Source of the DNA: Zopfochytrium polystomum
Taxonomy: Eukaryota > Chytridiomycota > Chytridiomycetes > Chytridiales > Chytridiaceae
Assembly: GCA_025765615.1 (NCBI GenBank)
Contig: JAIVFJ010000292.1
Coordinates: forward strand, 1 to 64,000
Length of the DNA: 64,000 nt
Direction: 5' to 3'
The number at the start of each line of letters is the position of its first letter. Within the stretch, counting starts at the first letter, position 1. Shown one piece after another: positions 10,194 through 21,590 of the stretch. The notes below the pieces were generated by a model, which was not told the origin of the DNA, did not search any database, and worked only from the letters and a program-made list of their open reading frames with translations. Made by a program: the position numbers and the translations under genes.

Positions 10194-11470
10194 TTAAAGC
10201 CTTACCAATTGTAACCACTTTTTTACATCCAGAATCTTGAAGGTGTCTGTAACCACACTGATCATTTCATTTTTAATGAAAATATAACCATTGTCTTCAA
10301 CATATTTCTTAATATTTGATTTGAATAATTTTTTATGTTGAAAATTGTTAATTACCAATTTAATAACATTTCCATTGTATGTCATAACAGCATCAAGATC
10401 CAACATATTTTCAGAGTATTTAATTTTGTTGAGTAGAACATCTTGTCCTTTAGAACCAATTAAATACCATTTGTATCGAAAATTTCAACTTCATCCTTAT
10501 TGTTTTCAGTAAGACACAGTATAGTACACTCGTCTCTCTCATGTACTTCGTTTGGAATGATAACTTGGAATTTTTCAAAGTCATTGGAATCACATTCTCT
10601 CCATTCAATCTTATTAAATCCAACATATTCTTTTGGAATTTGCAAACACCACATTTTTTGGGGTTCGTGTTTGAAAATAACATTCTCTGTAGCTGTGATA
10701 AAAGCCCGTGTTTGTTGTACACCCAGTTCTTTGAAGAAATGGAACAAGTTTTCCCTTGCAAAATGACTGTCCTTTTCACCTTCTTTTTCATTAGGAGTGT
10801 CAATCGATTCATGTTTAGTAACAACATCACCTTCATCATGAAGGTATAAAATTTTTTGGTAAATCTCTTTGGATGATTAGTTGTAAATTTTTAATTGAAC
10901 GTGCATTGTCCAAAACAAATATTATTTTCTTATTTTTTTTGGATTTTTCATAATTTTGTAACGATTTCATTTTAGTAACAGTTCCAATCATACAATCTCC
11001 TAATTCATGTTTGTTTTTTTTTCAAAACAAGACATCATTTGTTTCATTTGGTCGGTTTTGTTATCCAAGGAGACAACAACAAATGTATCATCATCAGCTG
11101 CTTTTGCCATTTTTAAAGTTGCAGTTGTTTTACCAACCTGTGTGGGAGCAAAAACACCAACTTTTTTAATGTTGTACTTCCTATTTGTAGTGTATGTGCA
11201 AGAGTTAATTTCTTTCATGAATTTAAGAAAGTCAATTTCTTGTTTTTCTCTCACATAATTCATCAAAGAGACCTGCTAAAATGATGAGTATTGTTAGGAG
11301 GGCGAGATGATTTTTTACGCTCATATTGTCTCCTTGAAAATTCTTTAAATTTATCATGATGTCGAACAAAGTTCATTAGTTTATCAACTGCAGTAGGATT
11401 AAGAGCTTTCTCCTCTGAAATTCTTGGACAACAAAAAGATAATGTCGCAAGAAGTCTGACTTGGAGAGAG
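10194..11470 (-). pseudogene. Virus-type SF2 (DEAD-like) helicase, broken
   Basis: On the minus strand a first block (about 11266-11000) carries a Walker A motif (VGVFAPTQVGKTTATLKMAK) followed by DDTFVVVSLDNKTDQM. About 170 nt downstream, in other frames, come a DEAD-box-type motif (LHDEGDVVTK) and then QTRAFITATENVIF at the position of motif III. This order fits an SF2 helicase/ATPase of the kind found in large DNA viruses and polinton-like viruses. Several stops and frame changes separate the blocks, so it is very likely dead. The N-terminal part may start near 11470, back to back with the primase gene on the plus strand. The DNA is AT-rich and has no recognisable introns. Confidence 0.55.
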
Positions 11471-12254
11471 CAAGTGTTTGATCTTGAAGAGGAGATTCCA
11501 TATTACCATAATTCAAGAAGACAAATGTTTAAATTAGCGCGCGTTCAAAAATTGAAAATATTCTTTAGACATTTTAAACCAAAAATAACTGGAGATGGAA
11601 CGGAGAAAGTAATCTAGATGAAATGAGAGGTAAAGCACATGCAAAAGGATGGATATATTATGGTATAAACATTTGGCGAGAAAGTGGAAAAAAGAAAGCA
11701 GGCGCAAGACCTGAGAAATGGCAAGATTTAGAATCTTCAACGTATAACAATCAAACAAATATTTTCAATTTTGACTGGAAATAAGAGCAAATTAATTGTG
11801 GTGGATCTATATAGAAAAGATGAAGCATACACTGCAAAAGTGGTTTGAGGAAAACATAGGACCTTTGAATGAAGAAGAAACTCTCATAACTGAAACAGGA
11901 TCAAAAGTGCATCACATATATTATGAGTATGATGAGAGAATAAAAAAGTAAATAACAAAGAGAAGCATATAGACATTTTGACAGATAAACATTGTTGTTA
12001 TGAAGGGAATGGTTACAAAATAATAGCAGACAAAGAAATAAGGAGGCTATCAGACATAGAAATAGAAAAATTAAATTCTTTACATCCAAATCAGAATCAA
12101 ATCAAAATCAGTTAGGTTCCGGATCAAGGAAATTAAAAAAGGGCGAAACAAAAAAGTAAACAAAATATTAAATAGACGAGTACTGGAGGAGGAGAGGGAC
12201 TTAGAAATGGGAGTGAATACTAAATTAACAACAAGAGGAAGACAATGCATTGTA

Positions 12255-13564
12255 CAGTGGGGGAAAAAAAGTCTTCAGACGCCTGTCAAAACAGCCTCGT
12301 CCTCCCGCCACCACCTGATCTGCGGCTCCCACCGCCATCACCGTCCCCAAGATGACGTCCAAATTCAGCATGGAGAACCAGCATCACACAAAGCACAATG
12401 CTGCAACATGCAAGACAGTTGTCAACTTGCATGAGAAGGGATGGAGCATTCGCAGGATCAGTGACTTCGTTCCAATCAAGTGATCAAGCGCCCATAGTAT
12501 CATACAACGTTTTGACAAGACAGGAAGCCTGGTGGATCTCCCGCGCAGCAGACGGCCAAAAAAGCTCTCAGTCTGCAATCTACAATATCTGGCTCAGGCA
12601 ACAAAAGGCTCTGGAGAGAATCGTCGCCGTTTGTTACAGTACATCTCAAACATTGTGAATTCAGCCTGATCTTCTCCAGTTTCAACCAGAACCATTCCGA
12701 AGTACTTACACCAGCTTGGAATTCACAGCCATATTTCAAAGAAGAGGCCTTTTTTTGTTTTCGAAGCATTGAGCAAGACGCCTGGCATTTGCTTGCAAGC
12801 ATAAGGACTGGACCTTCAAGGATTGCGCCAAAGTTATCTGGACTGACGAGGCAACTTTTGAAACTGGGAAGCAGGGTAAGGTCCGTGTATGGAGGAGAGC
12901 TGGGGAGTATGATGAAAGAGTGCTTGCAAGGCTCATACAAGAGCAGTCGGGAATCTTTCTCTATTTGGGGTTGTTTCATGGGTTCAAACCCAGGATGCTT
13001 TTTGTTCATTGACAGCAGACTCCACTCATCAAAGTATTTTGACATTCTGGATGTGGAGTTTGAGGGTTTTCTGGACTATATGGATATAAAAATGGACTAC
13101 CAACAGGACGTGACTGCCAATATCATCTATCAGCAAGACAATGCACCAGCTCACAAAGCAGTAAAGTGGGGCAATGGTTTCCGAAACGTGGATTGAAAGG
13201 TCTGGACTGGCCTGCACAAAGCCTGGATCTAAACCCAATCGAGCATCTCTGGGAGCACCTGAAACTAACAGTGCAAAAGGATTGCCCCTCAGGAATTCCG
13301 GCATTGAAAAAATCAGTTGCAAGCGCATGGAGCAAAATTGCAAAATTTCCCCTTTGTTCCTTCAACGTTTAGTTGAAAGTATGCCAAGGAAAATCAAGGC
13401 TGTTATCAAAAACAAAGGTGGTTCTACCAAATATTGAGGTAGCTGCCCCTTACACACATTTTACTGTTCCAACTTTTTTTTTGGAAAGTGTGAATAAAAG
13501 GGTTTGAACTGGTGCCTTTTTTTTAATTTTGTCCAAGTGTCCGAAGACTTTCTTCCCCTGGCTG
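12255..13564 (+). mobile_element. Tc1/mariner DNA transposon, degenerate, about 1.31 kb
   Basis: The ends are imperfect inverted repeats of about 30 nt: the left begins CAGTGGGGGAAAAAAAGTC and the right, read in reverse complement, CAGCCAGGGGAAGAAAGTC. Both continue TTC, A or G, GAC. The element is flanked by TA on each side (12253-12254 and 13565-13566), the target-site duplication of this superfamily. It lies inside the virus-type primase gene. Removing the element and one TA restores the reading frame across the site, which fixes the borders. Confidence 0.85.
12360..13437 (+). pseudogene. Tc1/mariner transposase remnant
   Basis: Transposase pieces lie in several frames. There is an N-terminal HTH part (GWSIRRISDF, RPKKLSV), then IWTDEATFE with the first catalytic Asp (about 12836), QQDNAPAHKA with the second (about 13130), and LDWPAQSLDLNPIEHLWEHL with the catalytic Glu (about 13245). 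The spacing fits a DD34E-type enzyme. Stops and frameshifts throughout mean no active enzyme is encoded here. Confidence 0.8.
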
Positions 13565-14470
13565 TACAACCAGATATTGACCACGGAGAGATAGGTCACA
13601 GCTGCGTATATATCAATGAAAATGGTATTGGTTTTAAGAACTGTTTCAGTCATGGATCTGTCCAAATGAGACAGGAAGATACCAGTCAATTAATGGGGGT
13701 GCTTCAGGTGACATTAAGGAAAGAAGAAGATGATATTTATAACTCACTAGTTGGAAACATTCAAGAATGTGCCAATAAAGAAAAGTATAGAAAAATGGAG
13801 GTGACTGGTGCCGTGTACAAAAGAAAACAGGCATTTGCTTATGAACTATTCATAGAAAAACCTGAAAAGTTTCTGAATACAATTTTGGAGGAAACCCAAT
13901 GTGGTTGAGCAATGCTTACAACATTCAAAAATTGTCTCTATACATGACCAAATATGACGATCATAACTTCCCATACTTAGAGAAGGATGAAGCTTGGTAT
14001 GGTTTCCGGAATGGAATATATAATATAGAAACATGTGAGTTCGTGGAAATACCGGAAGGTTGTGATGATGTGGAGGAAGAATACATATGTGAGGAGAAAT
14101 TAGGAGAAAAGGTTGTTAGAAAATACTTTGACATCAATTTCAGAAAAACTTTGAATACAGAAAATTTCAACAAAGTACTTAATTATCAATTCAATGATGA
14201 GGTTGTTGAGTTCATTTATGCAATGATTTGAAGAATGTTTGGCATAAGGGACAAGTGGGATGTTATGTTATATTTGTTAGGAGAAAGTGGTTGTGAAAAA
14301 GGGGTTCAGGGTACTAATACAAATCTAAATTCTTAGAGATGGCATTCATTGAAGGTTGGGGTTACATTTGAAAGATAGTTGAGATTAATGAGGCTGCTTC
14401 TCCATGGGCAAGGCGAAAGAAAGAATGAAAAATTACCGACAAGGAAGAAAAGATAAGAGATATAAAGCAT

Positions 14471-15341
14471 TTACATGATTATATACGATTTGACCGCTTG
14501 TGTAGGAGTGAGTCCTTCATCGGACAGGAGCATAGTTTGCTGCGCCTGATCTTCTTTCACGCCGCAGATCAACTCATGCTTCCAGCAGTCTACCGGCAGA
14601 TCTCGGATCCCATCATAGAGCACATAACCATGGGCTGACACAATTAGGATGGTGGTCAACCTGGGCTGAACATTGACATTCAATAGAATCATTGACTGAC
14701 AAGTGAGAATTTGAAAATTGATTGAATTTTGGCTGCATCTGAGGCAGTCACTCTCCATCGGCTGGCATTGCCAATGACTTGGTGTCTTGTCAGACTGCCG
14801 ATGAGCACCAATGCGCCGATGAATCCCCTTTTTTGCTGATGTGGATGCATTCCAAATCCTGAATGTACCATCCTGACCTCCAAACAAAATGAAATGCTTA
14901 CCAGGACTGAATGCTGCAGAGAAGACAGGACCAGACTGATCCTCCAGCTTGAGCCTTTCCTGGTCAGCAGATGCGTTCCAAATCCTGACTGTCTTGTCCA
15001 ACTTCCGGACACAACAAACTGCGGATCAAGACTGAATGCTGCAGAACTGACACAACTGGAGTGTCCCTTAAGGATGAGCATCTACCGGCAGGTTAATGCA
15101 TTCCAGATTCTGACTTCTTGACCATCATTTCTAGACCTAACAAACTGCCCATTAGGGCTGAATGCTGCAAAGTTGACACCATCAGAGTGTCCCTCCAACT
15201 TGCTGACAACCTGGCCAGTAGATGTATTCCAAATCCTGAGTGTTTTATCATTACGACCAGATGCAACAAATAGCCCATCAGGACTGAACGCAGCAGAGAT
15301 TGTTGGCGTACGGCGATGGCGCTGGGGTCGAGGTAAAGCAA
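14471..15341 (-). pseudogene. Degraded WD40-repeat gene related to the adjacent NACHT-WD40 gene
   Basis: Minus-strand fragments in several frames repeat the WD40 signature of the neighbour at 16392-20918: AAFSPDGLFVASGRNDKTLR and RIWNTSTGQVVSKLEGHSDG (about 15300-15175), AAFSLDPQFVVSGS (about 15040), VRIWNASADQERLKLEDQSG (about 14990-14930) and FRIWNASTSAKKG. At least four repeat units can be recognised, with frame changes between them. After the last unit an open frame ends DEGLTPTQAVKSYIIM at 14471. No NACHT or TIR part is present nearby, so this is a truncated copy. It could have supplied repeats to the intact gene or arisen from it by duplication. Confidence 0.7.
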
Positions 15342-16391
15342 TTTGGTCAGAGCGTTACTGGGACTACTGGGGATGTGGGCTTACCGATTTAGACACTGGG
15401 TGGCGCCCTGGACCCAATGCATTAGGTGACATAACACGTGCAGGATGAGCTACACGTGAGCAATAGGCACACAAAGCAGAAAGTCATTGTCAATAGGGCA
15501 AGAAGCATCAGGTGCATTCCAGTAGGTGGCAGCAGGTGGCGGATCCATCAGAAGCGGCTCAGTGTAAGGGCAGCACACGACGGATCAAAGTTGTCAGAAG
15601 GTCAGCAGAGCCAGTGGATACCATCAAGTTGAGCAGACAACCATCAGAATCAGCGATAGGTGCCACAATGAGGTTGAGATGCCACATTCCTTCTACGTCA
15701 GTGAGAACAGACACCATGCCGGTAGGCCCTAGTCATGATGTATGAGCTGATAGTTGGACCTACGCTTTAGTTCCCGCTGATAGACGCTGTAGCTAGATTC
15801 GACCAAAGATCTCATACAATGGTTAATGCTTGTACAACAATGAGAGCAACTGTCCTTTGATTCACATCTGAAGCAATTTCTTTCCTCTCTAAAGGTGGTC
15901 ACTGCATCACAATGTCTACTTATGAACGCTGATTTGCCAAGGAAATCCTCATTTTTGCTGATGGAGTCAAACCAGACAGAATGGGAACCTCAAAAAATGC
16001 GAACAAGTCCTGATCCATTGATAGAATCAAATTCAAATTGTTCTGAAGCCTGACTCAATTTGATTGCAGCCATGTACAATAAAGGCTCCACTCAGTATCA
16101 GCTTTCTGCTGCAACTTTTCATGTTTCCAGCACACAAGCAACACAGGACAACAAAAACAAAAAAAAAAAAAAAAAGGCTGGAAGACACTAAAGGTGTCTA
16201 TTCAAGTGGCTATAAAACAACTCAAGGTAAATTGTCTTGCATGAAAATCCCAACGCACTAAGACCTACTTTGGGACCAGTCTCACATCATGACCAGCACT
16301 TCAAGTGATCTAAGCTTGGAGCTGAAAGGCGTCACAACCACAACCTTCATAGTCTCACAAGTAAAACCGCCCTTTCTGTAACAAAAACAAA
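15342..16391. other. Spacer between WD40 pseudogene and TIR-NACHT-WD40 gene
   Basis: No convincing gene. A minus-strand stretch near 15590-15690 reads LNLMVSTGSADLLTTLI, faintly like the TGS motif of aspartic proteases but lacking the catalytic Asp; it may be a transposon scrap. An A-tract lies at about 16157-16174. Confidence 0.35.
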
Positions 16392-19300
16392 TCAAAACTG
16401 AATGAGAGTAGAAAAGCCACTGCCAAGAAGAAAAATTGAATGTTTGGTGAGGAGTTGCTTGCCACCTCGAAATTCAGGAGGAACCCAACAAAAAACTTTG
16501 GTGCTGATGGAAAAGAACCAAACGCCACTATCGTTAACAGACACAGAACCAGTTTGGCCACCCTGCAGTTTCTTCCCTGACACATCACGAACACAAAAAC
16601 TTGATTTCTGGTTGCAAGAAATGGTTCCAGAAAGCCCAGCATTCTCTTGTAATTGGAGTCCAGTGGCAAGATCAATACAAGTTGCTTTTCCATCCAGGTC
16701 CCTCAAAACAACAGACTGCCCATCAGCACTAAATCCATCACATACTCTGAAAGAGAAATCATCAAGCTTGTGCATCAACTGCCAGTGGGATTTGGTTGAG
16801 CTTAAATAAGCTCCACCAGTGGTTTCATTCCAAATACTGACTGTCCAATCTTTACTTCCACACACAACAAACTGCCCATCAGGACTGAATGCGGCAGAGT
16901 AGACAGAGGCAGAGTGTCCCACCAACGTGTACATCTCCTGGCCAGTGCATGCATTCCAAATCCTGACTGTCATGTCCAAACTTCCAGACACAACAAAGTG
17001 CTCATCAGGACTGAATGCTGCAGAGGTGACATCACCAGAGTGTCCATCCAGCTTATGCAGCTCCTGGCCAGTGGAAGCATTCCAAATCAAGACTGTCTTG
17101 TCCCAGCTTCCAGACACTACAAACTGCCCATCCGGGCTGAATGCCGCAGAGTTGACATAGGCAGAGTGTCCCTCCAGCTTATGCAGCTCTTGGCCAGTGG
17201 ATGCATTCCAAATTCTGACTGTCTTGTCATAACTTCCAGATACAACAAACTGCCCATCAGGACTGAATGCAGCAGAGGTGACCCCATAGGAGTGTCCCAC
17301 CAGCTTGCGCATCTCCTGGCCAGTGGATGCATTCCAAATCCTGACTGTGATGTCCCAGCTTCCAGACACAACAAACTGCCCATCAGGACTGAATGCTGCA
17401 GAGGTGACACAAGCAGAGTGTCCCATCAGCTTGTGCATCTCCTGGCCAGTGGATGCATTCCAAATCCTGACTGAACTGTCAGAACTTCCAGATACAACAA
17501 ACTGCCCATCAGGACTGAATGCTGCAGAATTGACATAAAATGAGTGTCCCACCAGCTTATGCAGCTCCTGGCCAGTGGATGCATTCCAAATTCTGACTGT
17601 AGTGTCCCGACTTCCAGACACAATAAACTGCCCGTCAGGACTGAATGCCACAGAGTTGACAGAATCAGTGTGTCCCTCAAGAACATTCATGCAAGCACGC
17701 CACACTATTGGCTGCCCCTTCGCAATTCTTGGGACTGACAAACTGCATGGCAACTTCTCCACAAATTTCTTGTGAAATTCAGAACCGCTTGGAGAGAAAG
17801 GAATGGCAGTGAAATAAACCTGCAATGCTGATGCCTTGAGTGGAATAAGAAACTTTTGCGAAACTCTTTTCATGTCTGTCATCAATGTTTCCAAGGTTTT
17901 CTTTCCAGAACCATTCAGAAAAGTCTGAAGTTTTGTCATGGCAGGAATCACCAGATTGAGTGAATCCAACAAGCTGCAGGCCTCCAGGAAGTGATGTCCG
18001 TGATTTTCAAGAAAATCTTGCAACTCCGCCAAGAGACTGTTTGAGGTTGTCTGATTCTCCACTGAAAATGTCTTTGGGGAGCATTCCCTTGAGGCATCGA
18101 AGCAGTGCTCCCAGAAGTGCATCACTGCATATCTGACATGCTCAGGGACCCCTTTTGCAACTTTTTCATTGAAATCAGGGACCTCAGTGTGAAACTTGTC
18201 AAATGGCAGATCACACATGTTGAACTTCAGATTCTTGTTCAGTGCACTGATGCACAGACTGGCAAATTGTGAGTGACCATCATTGAGCGCAATCCTGACA
18301 GACAGCCCAAATCGGGATGGGTCAGTCAGGTAATCCTTTACAGACTTGTGGAAAATCCTGATCTTCTTTGAGGAGCCATCAAGCACAAGGATGGGATCAA
18401 GCATGCGGATGCATCTCTTCACGTTTCCAGGGCTCTTCCCATCCAGCAGCAACACCATGGCTGCTGCAGTCAGTGGTTCATACGCAAGGACAATGATGGA
18501 CAGCACAGTTTGAAGCAAGCACTCCAACTGGCTCAACTTGGCTGAGTCCAAAATACCAGCAAAGATCCTGTCATACATTGTATCAATGCGGCCATTCATC
18601 TTGTCTCCCTCTGGCAGAGCATTGATTTCATCAAGGGTAATGACCTCGGCATTGGAATCCCTCAGGTAGGTGCAAGCAGTCACAAGCCAGACAAAAATCC
18701 CAGATGACTTTGACACAAGAAGCTTGGATCCATCGTCCACCACAGATTGCTCAGCGTTCAATGTTATCAGGAAATTCCGTGTGTACTCAATCTGATCCTT
18801 GAGGTTGCCTTCAGCAGTCGGCTCAATTTCAGTGACAGGAATCGTCTCAAAGGCCTTTGAAATGTCTTCTTCAGGGCGTCCAGTTACCAGCAACTTCACA
18901 TTGGAAGGAAGCAGCCTGTTCAGCTCCTGAAACAATGACAGAATATCACTCCTTTTGCCAACAGCACCACACTCGTCCAGGGCATCCACAACCAGCACAA
19001 TTGGCACATCCAGCTGCTTGGCATCAACAACGCTCTGCAGCGGCTGAACAAGCAGCACCTTCATCATCTCAAACACAGGTCTGGACAAAATATCTGGATT
19101 GTCTTGCTTGACTTGAAGAAGAATTTCTCCAAACCGAAAGTTGAACTTTGCAAGACTGAAAACCAGGGTCAGAACCAGGTTGCGAGCGCCGTTGCGACAT
19201 TCATCATCATGCTTGCAAAAGAACATGCCACCAAGCATGCCGAAAGCCTCCAGCTCTCTAGAGACCATGGCAGCCATCACAGACTTGCCCACTCCAGCCA

Positions 19301-20918
19301 CACCCTTCAACCACACCACCCTGTTGGTGCTGGCTGCTGAGGGTTTGTCTGGCGACAGAAACTGAAACACTCTGTTGAGCAGCCACTGCCTGGATCCAGG
19401 AAGCACATTCTTCAGAAGGGCCTGCCTTTCATCGTCCATGATGTCAGACAGGGGAGTCAGCCACATTTCCAATTCATTCAATCTGGGTCTGGAGAGTGAA
19501 ATATCTGAACTGGCATTGGGAGTCTTCTTCTCAGCCATCCTACGACTGTACAAGTTCCTTGCAGCTGTGACAACCCTGTTGTATATCCAAAGTTGTGTGA
19601 GAATGGTTCAAGAAACACTACCAAAACAAAGTGTAATTTGCATACTTGAGGACATCGCTGTCTGGATTGGCAAAGGGGCCATTCAGCTCCAGCACCATCT
19701 TGACAATTTGAGATACAGTGTGGCGCCGAGGACTCAGAGGATGAGCATGAAGCGAGTCAGGAAACTTGGAGTGATCAAAAGTGCTGAACTTTTCCTCCAA
19801 CAACTCCTTCCTCCCATCTTCGAGAGCTGCAGCCACCTGCCCCGAAAGAAGAACAGGCAGGATGTCGACTCCTCTCTCTTCCTTCATCTGAAGTGCAAGT
19901 TCCCACTAATGATCACGTTTAGCAACCAGAAATCAGATCAACAAGCTCACTTGTCCAGCTTTTTGTCAGCCTCAAGCATCTGCTTCATGCTTGAATCAGA
20001 ACACAGCAGAATAATAACTGAAGAGTGATACAAGCCCGACATGAAGTTGGTGTCCCACTTCTGGCCAAAAGCAAGGCACTTTGCATCCCAAAAAGCATGG
20101 AGACCGCTCATTTTGGTCTCTTTGTTGAAATCATTCAGTGGCACTGTCCTTCCCAAAGCTTTCTCCATTTCATGGAAAAGTTCCTTTGCAAACACCGTTT
20201 CTGATGCCTGGCGGTGGCTGTTGGAGAGTTAGAGGATTGTTGGAGCAAACTTGCAATACAGACCTAATAATGAACGGATCCTTTTCAACACTGGTCTCAC
20301 AATCCCAATCTCTTGGAATCAACCCCATCCACTTGTCTGATGAAGTTGAAGCAACAAGGGTTAGTCTCTGATGATCATTCCTAAACTTCACAACTCACCC
20401 TTGTCAGGCACCAGGCTTTCATCAAAGCAATCACCACTAGCAGCAGCAGCGGTGGTTGTGCGAGCTCCAGATGCAGTGGGAGCAGCGTGGGTTACTCCAG
20501 GAGAGTGAGCAACTGGAACAGTGCTTCTCCCACCACCAGCAGCAGCAGTGGTTGTGCTTGCTGCAGATGATGCAGTTGGAACAGTTTGGGTTGCTCCAGA
20601 AGGGTTCGAAACTGGCTCAGCAAGCACCTTAAAAATTTTCAGAAAGAAATGAAAAAGCAGAACAACTGATGAGAAGCAACTTACTTTCCACTTGAAGTTC
20701 TGAGAAAGAAGGCTTGCCAGGTTGTCTTTCACATCAAGGATCATTTTACCACCAGTTGCAGAGTCCACGTACACCAATTCAATGGGACCAGTGATATTCC
20801 AGCGTGAAGCCACAAGCTGGTGCAGATTGTCAAAGCCAGTGCCGGCAGGAACTTCAATCTTCCTTCCAGTATTGCCAAGCTCAAAAACCACAGTCCAGGA
20901 ATTCACTTGGCTTGCCAT
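16392..20918 (-). CDS. TIR-NACHT-WD40 NLR/STAND-like receptor protein
   Basis: Minus-strand exons: 20918-20685, 20627-20399, 20336-20264, 20217-19951, 19905-19622 and 19575-16392, about 1,420 residues. Exon 1 (78 residues) looks like a ubiquitin/PB1-type beta-grasp fold. Exon 2 is an Ala/Thr/Ser linker. Exons 3-5 form a TIR-like domain: FIISHRQASETVFAKELF, then PLNDFN, NFMSGLYHSSVIILLCSD, WELALQ and GVDILPVLLSG. Exon 6 has a NACHT-type NTPase with Walker A GVAGVGKS (residues 84-91 counted from the Met at 19553) and Walker B IVLVVDALDE (185-194). A helical region follows, then seven near-identical WD40 units and a tail. In STAND proteins the WD40 part senses a ligand, the NTPase oligomerises and the N-terminal TIR signals or cleaves NAD+; this is family knowledge. 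All junctions are in phase except 19951/19905, which is off by one base. That could be a sequencing error, an unusual splice or a disabling lesion. Confidence 0.7.
16810..17690 (-). repeat. Seven near-identical 126-bp WD40 repeat units
   Basis: Inside the TIR-NACHT-WD40 gene the phrase GCATTCCAAAT (plus strand) recurs at 126-bp steps from about 16825 to 17581. Each unit encodes GHSxxVxSAAFSPDGQFVVS followed by GSxDxTVRIWNASTGQE, 42 residues. Units differ at a few positions, mostly around the variable xx sites after GHS and GS. Such uniformity implies recent duplication or gene conversion, as known for fungal STAND proteins with high-identity WD repeats. Confidence 0.9.
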
Positions 20919-21034
20919 AATCTTAAAAAGCACAATCAATCGCAGGTTCTGTGAAAAGGAAATGACAGTTAGATTTGGGGGGCAACAAGAGAAGAGAGAG
21001 ATTGGGGAAAAGGCCAATGGGAGGGCGAGACAGT

Positions 21035-21590
21035 TTAAAGGATAGAATTTGCATTAGCTTTAGCAACAGAACAGCTAATAAATATACAGAAGTTTCTTTG
21101 AAGCATGTTGAAATTGAACAAAGTTAGCAGCATGGGCACTGCTGGCAGAGCCTCCTTCCTGAAGCGGATGTAGAGCATTGCTGAAGATCCTGGCACAAAC
21201 GCTCTGTCCATAATGTCAGAGGGGAACTCATCACCACAATCTCTGCCCCTGCAAACAGAAACGAGATATCTTACGAAGTACAACGGACCGTTGACGTCGA
21301 CGAGAGGCTTTGCAGATCTGTTGATGAGGTCCGATGGGGCTGTCAGGACTGGAGCAGCCGACGATGTCGTTGTTGCTGCAGTCGGAACACCGATGCTGAA
21401 AGTACGCCAGACTGAGGAAGAGCCACCGCCAGATGGGCGATTGCCATCAATATGAGCAAGGAAACGGCCGCAGCGGCGGCGGTTTTGATGAGGGTGGATG
21501 GGCGACAGGAACGACGGTGGGAACAGCTGGGGGAGGGTGAGGTCGTGGACGGCAAGAAGACCGACTTGATGATGATGGGTTGTTGGTCCA
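21035..21590 (-). CDS. Hypothetical protein upstream of the TIR-NACHT-WD40 gene
   Basis: A continuous minus-strand frame of about 185 codons, ending with a stop at 21035. It reads LPQLFPPSFLSP, then a Ser/Thr/Ala-rich part (GVPTAATTTSSAAPVLTAP), then DVNGPLYFVRYLV and FVPGSSAMLYIRFRKEALP. No start Met is clear, so a 5' exon may be missing. I recognise no family. It ends about 120 nt upstream of the receptor gene on the same strand. Confidence 0.3.

Larger units (their letters stand above)
11500..14400 (+). pseudogene. Virus-type primase / D5-like helicase gene, split by a mariner element
   Basis: Plus-strand remnant. Blocks in order: an AEP/PrimPol-like part near 11600-11950 (SKLIVVDLYRKDEAYTA; the second Asp of the usual DxD is Tyr here), a block near 12010-12075 (GYKIIADKEIRRLS) matching GYDVYIDKEIRSM in the left island, the mariner insertion (12255-13564), then a D5-like part. 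The D5 part includes DEAWYGFRNGIYNIETCEF near 13990-14045 and a P-loop-like LYLLGESGCEKG near 14268-14303 in which the GKS/T is lost. Several stops and frameshifts are present. The frame on both sides of the transposon matches if the element and one TA are removed, so the insertion hit this gene. Homologous to, but clearly diverged from, the copy at 1-1560. Confidence 0.6.

Noticed and set aside
15386..15402. TGGCGCCCTGG resembling a retroviral primer-binding site
   Set aside because: Only about eight bases match and no LTR or gag-pol sequence is adjacent.
15590..15690. Aspartic-protease-like TGSADL motif on the minus strand
   Set aside because: The catalytic Asp is missing and no other retroelement or protease block is nearby; too weak to call.
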